Shown: piece by piece, positions 42,007 to 51,309 of the stretch
Layout of the letters: each line of letters begins with the position of its first letter
How positions within the stretch are numbered: the first letter of the stretch is position 1
Assembly (NCBI GenBank): GCA_959019775.1
Contig: CAUEPS010000011.1
Coordinates: forward strand, 1 to 64,000
DNA: 64,000 bases
Direction of reading: 5' to 3'
Origin: an uncultured Collinsella sp.
GTDB taxonomy: Bacteria > Actinomycetota > Coriobacteriia > Coriobacteriales > Coriobacteriaceae
Notes under the pieces: model-generated
Told to the model about the DNA's origin: nothing
Seen by the model: the letters and a program-made list of their open reading frames with translations, nothing else
Database searches by the model: none
Made by a program: the position numbers and the translations under genes

Positions 42007-42861
42007 TTAGTTGGCGGGGCGGAAGAAGGCTACGGCTACGGCGCCGGGACCCACGTGGGTGCCGATGGTGGCGCCAATGGTGTGGATGGGCAGCTCGTTC
42101 TCGGCATGGCCGGCCCACAGCGCGGCGCTGTCCTCGATATACTTCTTGAGCACCGCGTCCGAAAGACCCGTATAACCAAGCGCCAGCGGCATGGAGAAGT
42201 CGACGCCGCCCGCCTGTTCGACCTTCTGGTTCAACAGGTTTCGACCGTTTTTGGAACCGCGCGCCTTGCCCAACTGCACGATGAGGCCGTCCTCGGCGGC
42301 CACGACCGGCTTCACGTTGAGCAGCGTACCCACAGCGCCCGCCGCAGCAGACAGGCGGCCGCCGCGCACCAGGTATTCCAGCGTCTCGAGCAGGCCGATA
42401 ACCACCACGCGGTCGCGCACGGCCTCGACCGCCGTCGCGATCTGGGCCGCACTACGGCCCTCGTCCACCAGGCGCAGCGCATATTCGACCAGCACGCGCT
42501 CGCCCAAGGTGACGTTATTGCTGTCTACCACGTACACGTCGCCGCCCGGCGCCTCGGCAAGTGCCGTACGAGCGCTCTGATTGGTGCCCGAAAGCTTGGC
42601 GCCCACGGTAATAATCACCGCCTCGTCGCCGGCCTCACGCGCCTCAGCAATCGCCTGCGAAAAGGCGTACGGGTTGACCTGGCCGGTCTTCGGCAGCTCG
42701 TCGCGCTCCACGAGCATCTCGTAAAAGCGCTGGTGATCGATGTCGACGCCATCCATGTACACGTCGGAGCCAAAGGTGACGGACAGCGGCAGAACACGCA
42801 GAGCGGGGTGCTCAGCCGGCGTCATATCGCTCGCGGAATCGGTAATAATACGAATGGACAT
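42007..42861 (-). CDS. DegV-family fatty-acid-binding protein
   Basis: The 284-residue protein has the DegV fold signatures: IRIITDSASDMTP at the N-terminus, LPKTGQVNPYAF with the lipid-carboxylate-contacting T-x-Q-x-x region, AVIITVGAKLSGTNQSA, VVDSNNVTLGERVLV, LEYLVRGGRLS, and a final HVGPGAVAVAFF. In Gram-positive bacteria such proteins (FakB) bind fatty acids for phosphorylation by FakA. No fakA is adjacent. The ATG at 42861 follows AAAGGA. A MarR gene lies 120 bases upstream on the same strand. Confidence 0.92.
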   Translation of the reverse strand: MSIRIITDSASDMTPAEHPALRVLPLSVTFGSDVYMDGVDIDHQRFYEMLVERDELPKTGQVNPYAFSQAIAEAREAGDEAVIITVGAKLSGTNQSARTALAEAPGGDVYVVDSNNVTLGERVLVEYALRLVDEGRSAAQIATAVEAVRDRVVVIGLLETLEYLVRGGRLSAAAGAVGTLLNVKPVVAAEDGLIVQLGKARGSKNGRNLLNQKVEQAGGVDFSMPLALGYTGLSDAVLKKYIEDSAALWAGHAENELPIHTIGATIGTHVGPGAVAVAFFRPAN

Positions 42862-42980
42862 AGCAAATCCTTTCTTGCGCAGACCTCGCGCGGGGAATTT
42901 TGACAGCAATGCCCCTGCACGGTAGACGCGCTCAAACGGGACGATGCAGTTGTTAATGGGAAGCAAATGCCTTGGCGGTC

Positions 42981-43430
42981 TTAGATCTCACGCAGGGTGT
43001 TGAGAATCGTACGCAGCGACGCGTACATCTGCTCGCGCTGCTCCACGCCCATGGCCTTACCGGTGGTGTCGAGCACTTCGCGAATGATGCGATCGGCCTC
43101 GCTCATGCTCTCGCCGCCCAGGGCAGTCAGGCGCACCGGGGCACGGTACTTGACGGCCGCATCGCCCGAATCATCGACCTCGACGTAGCCGCCCTCCTCC
43201 AGGTGTGCCAGTGTGCGCGAAACGGCGGCACGGGTAACGCCGGCCATGCGGGCGAGGTCGGCGCCAGTCAGGCCGTCCTTGCTGCGCTCAAGATAGTACA
43301 GGCACATGACGTCGGAGCCCTTGAGGCCCAGCCTTGCACCTTCGGACGTCTTGATGCGCTGAATCTCCTTGTAGAGGCCGCTGATCAGTCCGACAAAGTC
43401 CTCAAAACGTGTCTCGTCGTTCCACTGCAT
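42981..43430 (-). CDS. MarR-family transcriptional regulator
   Basis: The 149-residue protein has a MarR-type winged helix: LKGSDVMCLYYLERSKDGLTGADLARMA in parts, then the recognition helix VTRAAVSRTLAHLEEGGYVEV and the wing YRAPVRLTALGG. Flanking helices form the dimer interface. GTG 43442 is an alternative start four codons upstream, where GAAAGG lies. The position just upstream of degV suggests control of that gene or of itself, as for FabT-like MarR proteins acting on lipid genes, but this is inference. Confidence 0.88.
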   Translation of the reverse strand: MQWNDETRFEDFVGLISGLYKEIQRIKTSEGARLGLKGSDVMCLYYLERSKDGLTGADLARMAGVTRAAVSRTLAHLEEGGYVEVDDSGDAAVKYRAPVRLTALGGESMSEADRIIREVLDTTGKAMGVEQREQMYASLRTILNTLREI

Positions 43431-43533
43431 GGTGACGACCACCTTTCGCTTACATGATGCTAACGGGTAAACATCTTAGCCGCATGTCCGAACCCCCGTA
43501 CCCAAATATCCCAATTGTTAACCCATCAACATA

Positions 43534-43573
43534 AAAACCACCACAAAGGGGACAGGCACCTTTGTGGTGGTTT
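43534..43573. repeat. R2 palindromic repeat, copy c
   Basis: AAAACCACCACAAAGGGGAC then AGGCACCTTTGTGGTGGTTT, in the same orientation as copy a. It lies 26 bases beyond the stop of the B3/B4 gene. Confidence 0.9.
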
Positions 43574-43599
43574 GGGACATCAATAGGTTCTAGGCGCCG

Positions 43600-44319
43600 C
43601 TACAGCTCCACGCAGGGATTGTCGCGGGTTACAAGCGTCTTAACGACGACCGTCGCTCCCAGATAGCGCTCAAGCAGCTCGGACAAGCGATCGATGGCAG
43701 CCTGGCAATCCCCCATCCGCTCGGGCTCCACGCACTCAATCGCCAGAAATGCGTCCGCCGAATCATCGGACAGCGCCGTGCGAACGCCATCGCGCCAGTT
43801 CCAGCAACGGCAGACGGCGCCGGCATCATCGATATAGGCAAGCTCACCGGGCAGCGTCGGATCATCCGTCTCCTCGCCAAGCGGCAAGAACGCGTCGCCG
43901 CCGTCGGTCACCGCCAGGCGCAGATTGCCCTCAATAGCATGCAAATCCTCACCGCCAACGGGCAACGCATAAGTCAACGAAATCGTGTTGTAGATATCCA
44001 CCGCCGGCGTGATGTGGCCGACCGGCTTGCCTTTGAGCACGCGCTTGAGCAGGTTCTCAACTGAGCAACGCGCGCCCTTTTTAGTCTTGAACAGCCGGTA
44101 CGCGTCACGCCAAGCCTTAACCGGCGCATTCTCGCTGATAGTATCGCTGGTCAGATGACGCTCCGCGTCGATATTGGCGCGGTCGAGCAACGCCGCAATC
44201 GCATCCACGTCCTCTTGAGGAATCTGAGCCGCGGGCTTCATGCCCTTCACAACCACAACGCCGACCGCTGCCCGCGGAAACAGCTCCCAGAATGAATCCT
44301 CGGCAATAAAGCTCTTCAT
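43600..44319 (-). CDS. B3/B4-domain protein
   Basis: The 239-residue protein resembles free-standing B3/B4 domains, the tRNA-binding/editing fold otherwise found in the phenylalanyl-tRNA synthetase beta subunit: WRDAYRLFKTKKGARCSVENLLKRVLKGK in parts, then VDIYNTISLTYALPVGGEDL, the most conserved stretch, and LGEETDDPTLPGELAYIDDAG. Stand-alone members are thought to act on mischarged tRNA or related substrates, unproven here. The ATG at 44319 follows GGGAGAG. It is flanked by inverted R2 repeats on both sides. Confidence 0.85.
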   Translation of the reverse strand: MKSFIAEDSFWELFPRAAVGVVVVKGMKPAAQIPQEDVDAIAALLDRANIDAERHLTSDTISENAPVKAWRDAYRLFKTKKGARCSVENLLKRVLKGKPVGHITPAVDIYNTISLTYALPVGGEDLHAIEGNLRLAVTDGGDAFLPLGEETDDPTLPGELAYIDDAGAVCRCWNWRDGVRTALSDDSADAFLAIECVEPERMGDCQAAIDRLSELLERYLGATVVVKTLVTRDNPCVEL

Positions 44320-44486
44320 ACGCTCTCCCTTCATTGTGCGCGCCCGAGCGAGGGCACCTAAAAAGCGCCCTTACGACGGCCACCTTCAAAGTCCTACGGT
44401 GCCGCCACAAGAGCGCTTACGCTGCCCCCATCCGGAGAAGGGGGCGATATGTCAGGCGTATTGTAACCTGAGTCATCCGCGCGAGC

Positions 44487-44523
44487 AAAACCACCACAAA
44501 GGTGCCTGTCCCCTTTGTGGTGG
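44487..44523. repeat. R2 palindromic repeat, copy d
   Basis: ACCACCACAAAGG..TGCCTGTCC..CCTTTGTGGTGG, in the same orientation as copy b. It lies 19 bases beyond the pckA stop. The remaining gap 44320-44486 has only imperfect GCGC hairpins. Confidence 0.9.
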
Positions 44524-44542
44524 ATATGGACTCGCGGCGACG

Positions 44543-46213
44543 CTAGTGGCGGAGTCCCAGCAGGCCGCGGCCGCGATGACGGGCCTCGGCGGGCACCTGA
44601 GCGTGCGGGCCGGCGGCCTTTACGGACTCGGGCAGATGCGAGTACTTCTTCTCGAAGTTCTCCTCGAACATCACGGCCAGGTTGTGCGCTGCCTCGTCGT
44701 AGCGCACGGTGCTCTGCCAGTACTGGCGCGGCACCAGGATGCCGTCGGGCACACCGTGGCACGTAGTGGGAATGTCAACATTAAAGATATCGTCGTGCAC
44801 AAACTCGCTGTCCTCGATGGTACCGTCGAGGGCGCGAGCGACCAGCGAGCGCGTGTAGGCAAGCTCGATGCGATGACCCACGCCGTAACCGCCGCCAATC
44901 CAGCCGGTGTTGACCAGGTAGACGCGCGTGCGGCCGTCGGCGATGCGCTCGCCGAGCATCTTAGCGTAGACCATGGGGTCGAGCGGCATAAACGGCTCGC
45001 CAAACAGCGAGGAGAACGTGGGCGTGGGCTCGGTGACGCCGACCTCGGTGCCGGGGATCTTGGCAGTGAAGCCCGTCACAAAGTGGTACATGGCGGCGTC
45101 GGCCGTCAGGCGCGAGATGGGCGGCAACACGCCAAAGGCGTCGCAGGTCAAAAACAGCACGACGCTCGGGGTGGTACCCATGCCCTTGGTCCACGCGTTG
45201 GGGATATGCTCGACGGGGTAGGCCACGCGCGTATTGTGCGTGATCGAGACGTCGTCGTAGTTAGGCTTGCGATTCTCATCGAGTACCACGTTTTCACAGA
45301 TGGCGCCAAAACGAACGGCGTTGAAGATCTCGGGCTCGTGGAACGCGTCCAGGCCCTCGCACTTGGCGTAGCAGCCGCCCTCGACGTTAAAGATGCCCAT
45401 ATCGGACCAGCCGTGCTCGTCATCGCCGATCAGCAGGCGCGTGGGATTGGCCGAAAGCGTGGTCTTGCCGGTGCCGGACAGGCCAAAGAACACCGCGGTC
45501 TCGTGCGTGACGGGATCCATGCTGGCGGAGCAATGCATGGGCAGCACGTCGTCCTCGACGGGCAGCAAGTAATTCATGACACTGAAGATGGACTTTTTGA
45601 TCTCGCCGGAGTAGCCAGTGCCAGCGACCAGAATCACGCGCTCCTGGAAGTTGATGACCACGGCGGCGCTGGAGTTGAGGCCCTTGATGGCGGGGTCACA
45701 CTGGTAACCTGGCGCCGCGAGCACGCAAAAGTCCGGCTCACCGGTGCGCGCGATTTCGCGAGCGAGCGGACGGGCGAGCATTTGCTTAATGAAGAGCGCC
45801 TGGCTGGCACGCTCGCAGGCGACGAGCAGGCGACGCGTATGGTTGCGGTCGGCGCCGGCCATACCGCGAGTGACGAACACGTCGCGCTCGTTGAGATAGT
45901 CAACGATGCCGGCCTTGATAGCCTCGTAGCTCTCGGCGGAAAGCGGGCGGTTGACGGCACCCCAGGCAATCTTGTCGTGCACATCGGGCGTGTCGACGAT
46001 AAAGCGGTCGTTGGGCGAACGTCCAGTACGCTCCCCCGTCTCGATCACCAGTGCGCCGTTGGAGGCCATGCGGCCTTCGTTGCGGCGGATGGCATGCTCG
46101 ACGAGCTCGGCTGCCGGCAGGTCAACCAGCAGGCGGGGCTGTTTCTCGGCAGGGTCTTCGACCAGCGTAATGCCAAAGTTGGACAGAACTTCTGCAGGGG
46201 TAACACCAGGCAT
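44543..46213 (-). CDS. pckA: phosphoenolpyruvate carboxykinase (ATP)
   Basis: The 556-residue enzyme interconverts oxaloacetate plus ATP and PEP plus CO2 plus ADP. Motifs include GERTGRSPNDRFIVD, the substrate-binding GTGYSGEIKKSIFSVMNYLLP region (in parts), the kinase-1a P-loop GLSGTGKTTLSANP, LIGDDEHGWSD, and NTGWIGGGYGVGHRI. In fermentative anaerobes it often works toward oxaloacetate and succinate. GGAGG lies five bases before the ATG at 46213. The leader holds two palindromes that may be operators. A lactate permease lies upstream on the same strand. Confidence 0.96.
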   Translation of the reverse strand: MPGVTPAEVLSNFGITLVEDPAEKQPRLLVDLPAAELVEHAIRRNEGRMASNGALVIETGERTGRSPNDRFIVDTPDVHDKIAWGAVNRPLSAESYEAIKAGIVDYLNERDVFVTRGMAGADRNHTRRLLVACERASQALFIKQMLARPLAREIARTGEPDFCVLAAPGYQCDPAIKGLNSSAAVVINFQERVILVAGTGYSGEIKKSIFSVMNYLLPVEDDVLPMHCSASMDPVTHETAVFFGLSGTGKTTLSANPTRLLIGDDEHGWSDMGIFNVEGGCYAKCEGLDAFHEPEIFNAVRFGAICENVVLDENRKPNYDDVSITHNTRVAYPVEHIPNAWTKGMGTTPSVVLFLTCDAFGVLPPISRLTADAAMYHFVTGFTAKIPGTEVGVTEPTPTFSSLFGEPFMPLDPMVYAKMLGERIADGRTRVYLVNTGWIGGGYGVGHRIELAYTRSLVARALDGTIEDSEFVHDDIFNVDIPTTCHGVPDGILVPRQYWQSTVRYDEAAHNLAVMFEENFEKKYSHLPESVKAAGPHAQVPAEARHRGRGLLGLRH

Positions 46214-46254
46214 GGGGCCTCCTTTAAAAACGCAACACGTGGACGCGGCGCGCA

Positions 46255-46303
46255 CTTTACTCACGTAAAGCCCGTTGTACCCGATATGCAAAAACGTTTT
46301 TGC
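46255..46303. promoter_or_regulatory. two palindromes in the pckA leader
   Basis: CTTTACTCACGTAAAG (46255-46270, arms CTTTAC/GTAAAG) and GCAAAAACGTTTTTGC (46288-46303, perfect 16-bp palindrome) lie 42 and 75 bases upstream of the pckA start. They look like operator sites. No known regulator motif is claimed. Confidence 0.5.
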
Positions 46304-46353
46304 GGCAACGGCGAAGCGCCCGCTCAACGGTCAAAAATCGCACGCAAGCGGCC

Positions 46354-46488
46354 TAGTCATTTGGGACGTTCTTAAACGACTAGTCGTTGGGGACACTCTT
46401 GAACAGGCAACAGCCAAGGAGTGTCCCCAGATGCCGGCACTTAGGGACGTTCCTAAAGTGCCGGCACATAAGTAATGTCCCCAAGTGC
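46354..46488. repeat. composite intergenic repeat, TAGTCATT and TGCCGGCA families
   Basis: The left part matches 25384-25437; the right part (AAGGAGTGTCCCCAGATGCC, then AAGTGCCGGCAC) matches 33557-33613. TTGGGGACACTC and GGAGTGTCCCCA pair internally. It ends just before the lactate permease stop. Confidence 0.75.
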
Positions 46489-46491
46489 CGA

Positions 46492-48063
46492 CTACAGCGG
46501 CAAGCCTTGGCCGAGCATGGCGATGGCGCTCATGAGGACCAGCATGCCGGCGGCGTAGGGCAGCACTGCGCCCAGGAGCTCGGCATCCTTACCGCGCACG
46601 TGAACGGCGGCAAGACCGATGGCGAGGGTCTGTGGCGAGATCATCTTACCGGCGGCGACGCCCAGGGCGTTCAGCGCGACCATCCAGTAGTCACTCACGC
46701 CCAGCGCCGTAGCCGCCTGGCTCTGGATGGGACCAAACAGCATGCCCGAGGACGTGCCCGAACCGGTCACGAACGCACCGACGGCACCGATCCACGGAGC
46801 CAGAATCGGGTACAGCCCACCGGCGACGGCGATGCAGAACGCGCTGATCGACGAAACCATGCCCGCATAGCCCATCACCTTGGCGCAGCCCAGCACCGAA
46901 AGCATCGTAATTACCGTCGGCATCATCTGCTTGACGGTCGCGGCCAGCACCTCGCCCATCAGACGCGGCGAAGCGCCCTGAATCGCACCGCCGATAAACG
47001 CGGCCAGGAAGATCCAAACACCCGGCGTGTTGATCCACGAAAACGTAAGCGTACCGGGGTTCTCGCCGCAATACACCTGCACGTGGCTCGCAAACGGCGC
47101 GAGCGCGGCGTGCACGACGGGAACCAGGTTGGAGGTACCCAGCAGCAGTACAAAAATCAGAATGAAGCACGACCAGGCCGAAAGCGCCGATTTAACGGTG
47201 AGCTGTTCGCCGGCCTCGATATTCATATGGAAGCGCGCGTCCAAATGCCCCGACTTCTCGGCACGCATGGCGAGCACGGCAGTCAGCGCAAGTGACACGA
47301 TGGAGCCCACGACTACGGCAAGCTCGGGACCCACAAACATGGCAACGACCAGGGCCGCACCGACAAAGGACACACCGGAAAGCAGTGCCACGCCGGCAAC
47401 GCCGTGCAGACGCTCGGCAACGCTTGCAACATTGCCCTGGTCATCGGCAACACGACCCGCAACCAGCACAATAAGCAGCGGCATCACCACAAAGAAGGGT
47501 GCGAGCTGCACCAGCTGAACGGTCGCCAGATGCAGGGAATCCAGACCCACCAGGTCGGCAACGGACACTGTGGGGATGCCGATGGAGCCGTAGGGCGTGG
47601 GCACGCCGTTGGCCAGCAGGCAGATCAGCACGGCAGGCACTGCCTCAAAACCAAGGCCCGCGAGCATGCCGGCGGGAATGGCAACAGCGGTACCAAAGCC
47701 GGCCATCCCCTCCATAAAGCCACCGAAACACCAGGCCACGAGCAGCGCCAACAGACGGCGGTCGCTGCTGATGGAGGTGATCATGCTGCCGATCACGTCC
47801 ATGGCGCCCGTGCGCACACACAGGTTATACGTAAACACCGCGGCGATAATCACGAGCACGATGGGCCACAGGGCCATCAAAAAGCCCTCAAGCGAGGCCG
47901 TGGCTATCTGCGCCGCCGGCAAATGCCACCACGCATAGGCGAGCACGCACGAAAGAACAAACGAACCGATGGCGGCCTTCCAAGCTGGCCATTTAAAGCA
48001 CAGCAGCATCACGACGAGCCAGATGATGGGCACAAGAGCCAGCAAAAACGCGGCGACATCCAT
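46492..48063 (-). CDS. L-lactate permease (LctP family)
   Basis: The 523-residue polytopic protein, with about 13 membrane segments, matches LctP permeases that exchange lactate or glycolate with protons. Visible family segments are GFLMALWPIVLVIIAAVFTYN, CFGGFMEGMAGFGTAVAIPA, LLANGVPTPYGSIGIP, GAIQGASPRL, and AFVTGSGTSSGMLFGPIQ followed by NALGVAAGKMISPQTLAIG. AGGAG lies ten bases before the ATG. No lactate dehydrogenase or lut genes are adjacent; pckA follows 280 bases downstream with repeats between. Confidence 0.93.
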   Translation of the reverse strand: MDVAAFLLALVPIIWLVVMLLCFKWPAWKAAIGSFVLSCVLAYAWWHLPAAQIATASLEGFLMALWPIVLVIIAAVFTYNLCVRTGAMDVIGSMITSISSDRRLLALLVAWCFGGFMEGMAGFGTAVAIPAGMLAGLGFEAVPAVLICLLANGVPTPYGSIGIPTVSVADLVGLDSLHLATVQLVQLAPFFVVMPLLIVLVAGRVADDQGNVASVAERLHGVAGVALLSGVSFVGAALVVAMFVGPELAVVVGSIVSLALTAVLAMRAEKSGHLDARFHMNIEAGEQLTVKSALSAWSCFILIFVLLLGTSNLVPVVHAALAPFASHVQVYCGENPGTLTFSWINTPGVWIFLAAFIGGAIQGASPRLMGEVLAATVKQMMPTVITMLSVLGCAKVMGYAGMVSSISAFCIAVAGGLYPILAPWIGAVGAFVTGSGTSSGMLFGPIQSQAATALGVSDYWMVALNALGVAAGKMISPQTLAIGLAAVHVRGKDAELLGAVLPYAAGMLVLMSAIAMLGQGLPL

Positions 48064-48242
48064 GGGTAAAAAACTCCTTGGTACCGCGCAGGCGGCATCG
48101 GGGGGTCACAAAACTTCAACAGGATACCGCACGTTTACCGACAAATTACAGCCGCCCGCCGAAATTATTGAACAACCCGTTCAAAAACACGAATGGACAC
48201 CACCGCGACTATACTAGAGCGCAGTAAGAGAAAGGAACCGCC

Positions 48243-49823
48243 TTGAGTATCACGCCCCTCGATAGCATCCGCTGCGCCATCGCCCGCCGCAATGGCGTCG
48301 CCGACCCCGCCGTATCGGGCAGCGTCACCGCAAAGGCCCAGGGCGGACGCATCGAGAACGGCCTGTTCCCCGCATCGCACACCGCCGAGGAGCTCGCACG
48401 CATCCAAGAGCTGAGCCAGCGTAACGCCGGCGGTCCCGACAGCAGCCAGACCACACGCCGTCGCCGCGAGCGCGATCGCCAACCCGGCCCCATCCACCGC
48501 ATGGTCAATGCCTGGTGGAACCGCCTGCTCGGAGCCGTCTACGGCGGCGGCTTCTCCACGCAAGAAGCCGAGTACGAAGATCACGCCACCCGCCGCGACT
48601 ATCTCTGGAATACCCTGGGCACCGCCGTATGGGGCATGGCGTTTCCGCTGCTCACCATTGTGTCGACGCAGCTCGTAGGCGCCGAGGAGGCCGGCAAGTT
48701 CTCCATCGCCTTTGTCACCGGCACGCTCATCATGATCGCGTGCAACTACGGCGTGCGCAACTTTCAGGTCTCGGACATCGATGAAAAGACGTCCTTCGCC
48801 TCCTACCAGCTCAACCGCTGGCTCTGCGGAGCGCTCGCGCTGGCATGCGGCCTGGTATACAGCAACGCCCGCGGCTACGATGCGCAGATGGCCACGATCG
48901 GCCTGGGCGTCTACCTCTATAAGGTGATCGACGGCATCGCCGACGTGTACGAGGGCCGCCTGCAGCAGGCCGACAAGCTCTATTTGGCCGGCATGAGCCA
49001 AACGTTGCGTTCCGCCGGCGTCATCGCGGTCTTTAGCGTGGCGCTGTTCCTTACGCGCAGTATGCCCATCGCGGCCATGGCCATGGGCATCGCCGCGATT
49101 GCCTCGCTCGTGCTGGTCACCGCCCCGCTCGCCCTGCTCGAAACCGAAAAATCACGCCGCATGAGTCTGCGCGAGGCTGGCCACCTGTTTGTCCAGTGTG
49201 CTCCGCTCTTTGGCGCGCTGTTCCTGTTCAACCTTATCGAGAGCATGCCCAAGTTTGTAATGGAAGGCACGCTGGCCTACAAGTATCAGCTGTACTTTAA
49301 TGCACTGTTCTTTCCGGCGCAGGCCATTTTGTTGAGCATTGGATTTATCTATAAACCGCAGCTCCTGCGTCTGTCGAGCATTTGGGCGAATCCGCGTAAG
49401 CGTCGCCGCTTTGACCTGATTATTATTGCCGTTATGGCACTGATCGTGGTCATTACCGGAGCGTGCGCCGCATTTATGGCAGGCCCCGGCATCCCCATCA
49501 TGAGCTTTATGTACGGCCTTAACTTTGAGCGCTACCGCACGCTGGCGCTGCTGATGGTTGTTGCCGGCGGCGTCACCGCGGCAATCGACTTTATCTACGC
49601 CATCATCACGGTGTTGCGCCACGCCGGCGACGTAACCAAGATCTACCTGATCTGCTTCGCTGTAAGCGTGGTGCTGCCGGTGGTCCTGATTAAGCTGCTG
49701 GGTCTGATGGGCGCTGTGGTGAGCTACCTAGCCATCATGGCCCTACTCCTGGTGCTGCTGATTATCGAGTACGCCCACATCCGCCAACGCATCGAACGCG
49801 ACCGCAACCCATACGGCGCCTAA
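48243..49823 (+). CDS. polysaccharide flippase-like (MOP/Wzx-type) membrane protein
   Basis: The 526-residue protein has an unusual soluble N-terminal region of about 120 residues (Arg-rich QTTRRRRERDRQPGP), then 12 or so membrane helices typical of polysaccharide biosynthesis flippases of the MOP superfamily: WNTLGTAVWGMAFPLLTIV, RNFQVSDIDEKTSFASYQ, NLIESMPKFVMEGTLAYKYQLYFNALFFPAQ in parts. The substrate is unknown and no other glycan gene is next to it. Translation starts at TTG 48243, placed by AGAAAGGAACCGCC upstream. TATACT at 48210-48215 is a likely -10. Confidence 0.82.
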   Translation: MSITPLDSIRCAIARRNGVADPAVSGSVTAKAQGGRIENGLFPASHTAEELARIQELSQRNAGGPDSSQTTRRRRERDRQPGPIHRMVNAWWNRLLGAVYGGGFSTQEAEYEDHATRRDYLWNTLGTAVWGMAFPLLTIVSTQLVGAEEAGKFSIAFVTGTLIMIACNYGVRNFQVSDIDEKTSFASYQLNRWLCGALALACGLVYSNARGYDAQMATIGLGVYLYKVIDGIADVYEGRLQQADKLYLAGMSQTLRSAGVIAVFSVALFLTRSMPIAAMAMGIAAIASLVLVTAPLALLETEKSRRMSLREAGHLFVQCAPLFGALFLFNLIESMPKFVMEGTLAYKYQLYFNALFFPAQAILLSIGFIYKPQLLRLSSIWANPRKRRRFDLIIIAVMALIVVITGACAAFMAGPGIPIMSFMYGLNFERYRTLALLMVVAGGVTAAIDFIYAIITVLRHAGDVTKIYLICFAVSVVLPVVLIKLLGLMGAVVSYLAIMALLLVLLIIEYAHIRQRIERDRNPYGA

Positions 49824-49903
49824 TTAGCTGCCCCGGTCACCGGAATTTGCGATGGAATCACCCCGACTGGGGTCTCGTTGCGGACAATATGCATCACGCA
49901 AAA

Positions 49904-50026
49904 CTAAGTGAGTAGACTTTTACCGAATCCCCGACCACACCGACAAGGCACAAGTCTGTGACCTGCGCTTTTATTGAGGCAAATATGTTGGGTACTCGGC
50001 ATTTCCAAAAAAGTCTACTCACTTAG
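49904..50026. mobile_element. 123-bp MITE-like element, copy 1
   Basis: CTAAGTGAGTAGACTTTT at one end is the exact reverse complement of AAAAGTCTACTCACTTAG at the other. Interior sequence (CACAAGTCTGTGACCTGCG, CATTTCCAAAA) is shared with the equal-length copy at 53397. Similarity continues outside, with GGGGTCTCGTTGCGGACAAT on the left and CCAGCG on the right. No coding capacity and no clear target duplication. The gap 49824-50148 holds only this and the next repeat. Confidence 0.82.
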
Positions 50027-50048
50027 CCAGCGGGCAGCCAAATGATTA

Positions 50049-50130
50049 TTTAATCCCCGTCCCAGAAAAATCATTTGATGGGCAGAAGGGCAAAAGTAGT
50101 CAAAAAAGCCCCGTCCCAAATTAGCTACGG
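50049..50130. repeat. palindromic repeat of the CCGTCCCAAATTAGCTA family
   Basis: Contains CCCCGTCCCAGAAAAATCAT, CAAAAGTAGTCAAAAAAGCC and CCGTCCCAAATTAGCTA. Its last part matches 37365-37382 and 53612-53632. It lies downstream of the phosphatase gene. Confidence 0.72.
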
Positions 50131-50148
50131 TAGAACGGCGGAACAAGG

Positions 50149-50988
50149 TTATTCGCCCGGGTTGATGTTCGCGTAGAACTCGGCCCCGTCGTCCAGACGC
50201 AGAATGCCTACGCGGCCGAACTCCGACCCGGTGGCGGCGGCGCAGTCGATGTCGATGCGGTCGGGCTCGCCGGCGGTATCCTCGCCGCCCAGGCGCACGA
50301 TCTGCCCGCGGCCCGACTCCTCATCGAGCCCCGCCAGGCCGCCCACCTCGCAATAACGCCCGAGCGACACCGTGGGCGTGTGGCCGCTCACCACGACCGG
50401 GCCCTTGCCCTCGGCAGAGAGCAGCCCCGTCGGCGAATCCCAATAGCCGTGACGAATCCACAGCAAGTCATCGGACGACTGCACGGCAAGCATCTGCTTC
50501 AGCAGTTCGCGATCGGCATCCACCGCCCCCGCACCATCAGCACAATCAACCCCATGTTCAAGCAAAAACGCCCGCGCCGCCTCGGTCTGGATGCCGGCAT
50601 GTACCAGCAGGTACGGACGCTCGTCAGTCTCGGCCACCGCATAGAGCGGCAGCGTCGCCATCCAACGCACGAGCTCCTCGTACGCCTCGAATTCCATGTC
50701 GTTGAGCTGCTGACGGGTAGTCCAACCGCCGTTGATATCCCAGGTCTCGGCATCGAGCGGATCCTGGCCAATGATGGCATCGAGCATAATCTGTTCGTGA
50801 TTGCCCTTGAGCACGCGAGCGTTGGGTAGCGAGCGCACGAGTTTAATAACGCCAACCGGATCGGGCCCGCGATCGATCATGTCGCCCAGCACGTACAGCG
50901 TATCGTCGGACGCCAGCGAAATCTTGGACAGGGCCTCGTCAAGCGCACGCACGTGCCCGTGAGCATCGGATGTCACATAGATCGCCAT
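50149..50988 (-). CDS. PPP-type metallophosphatase
   Basis: The 279-residue protein has all the metal-site motifs of calcineurin-like phosphatases: YVTSDAHGH (D-x-H), LGDMIDRGPDP (G-D-x-x-D-R-G), LKGNHEQ (G-N-H-E), YLLVHAGI and VVVSGHTPT (G-H-T). These place it with bacterial Ser/Thr phosphatase or Ap4A hydrolase-like enzymes; the substrate is open. GGAAAGGCG precedes the ATG. It is monocistronic, divergent from the K+/H+ antiporter. Confidence 0.9.
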   Translation of the reverse strand: MAIYVTSDAHGHVRALDEALSKISLASDDTLYVLGDMIDRGPDPVGVIKLVRSLPNARVLKGNHEQIMLDAIIGQDPLDAETWDINGGWTTRQQLNDMEFEAYEELVRWMATLPLYAVAETDERPYLLVHAGIQTEAARAFLLEHGVDCADGAGAVDADRELLKQMLAVQSSDDLLWIRHGYWDSPTGLLSAEGKGPVVVSGHTPTVSLGRYCEVGGLAGLDEESGRGQIVRLGGEDTAGEPDRIDIDCAAATGSEFGRVGILRLDDGAEFYANINPGE

Positions 50989-51309
50989 GGAACGCCTTTC
51001 CCTGCATTACGGCCGAAGCCCAATGCCACGGCTAAAACTTCAAGTTGAACTTAAACGTTATCCATTGTACTCCGTTGCAATAAAGCTGGAAAGTGTCGCG
51101 AGCCGCCAACGGTCGCTGGCGGTCGCCTGCACGCCCCGAAAACACCACACCGCCAGTACCAACGCCCCAACCAGCGCCGCCCGCGCCTCCGCTTCGTGTC
51201 GAAAATGCGCACGCCCGCAATCCGCCCCCATAAACCCACCATCTTTGGGTACAAATAACCGCAGACAATTGACCGTGCCACGCCAACCACCCAGGAGCGG
51301 ACACTATCC
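50989..51309. other. 321-bp divergent promoter region
   Basis: It separates the phosphatase (minus) from the antiporter (plus). I see no gene, riboswitch or repeat. Short TTGACC and TACAAAT motifs occur at about 51249-51272 but are not in promoter arrangement. Confidence 0.4.

Noticed and set aside
44240..46375. 711-codon plus-strand frame opposite pckA
   Set aside because: Antisense to a certain gene, with no start signal and no family-like sequence.
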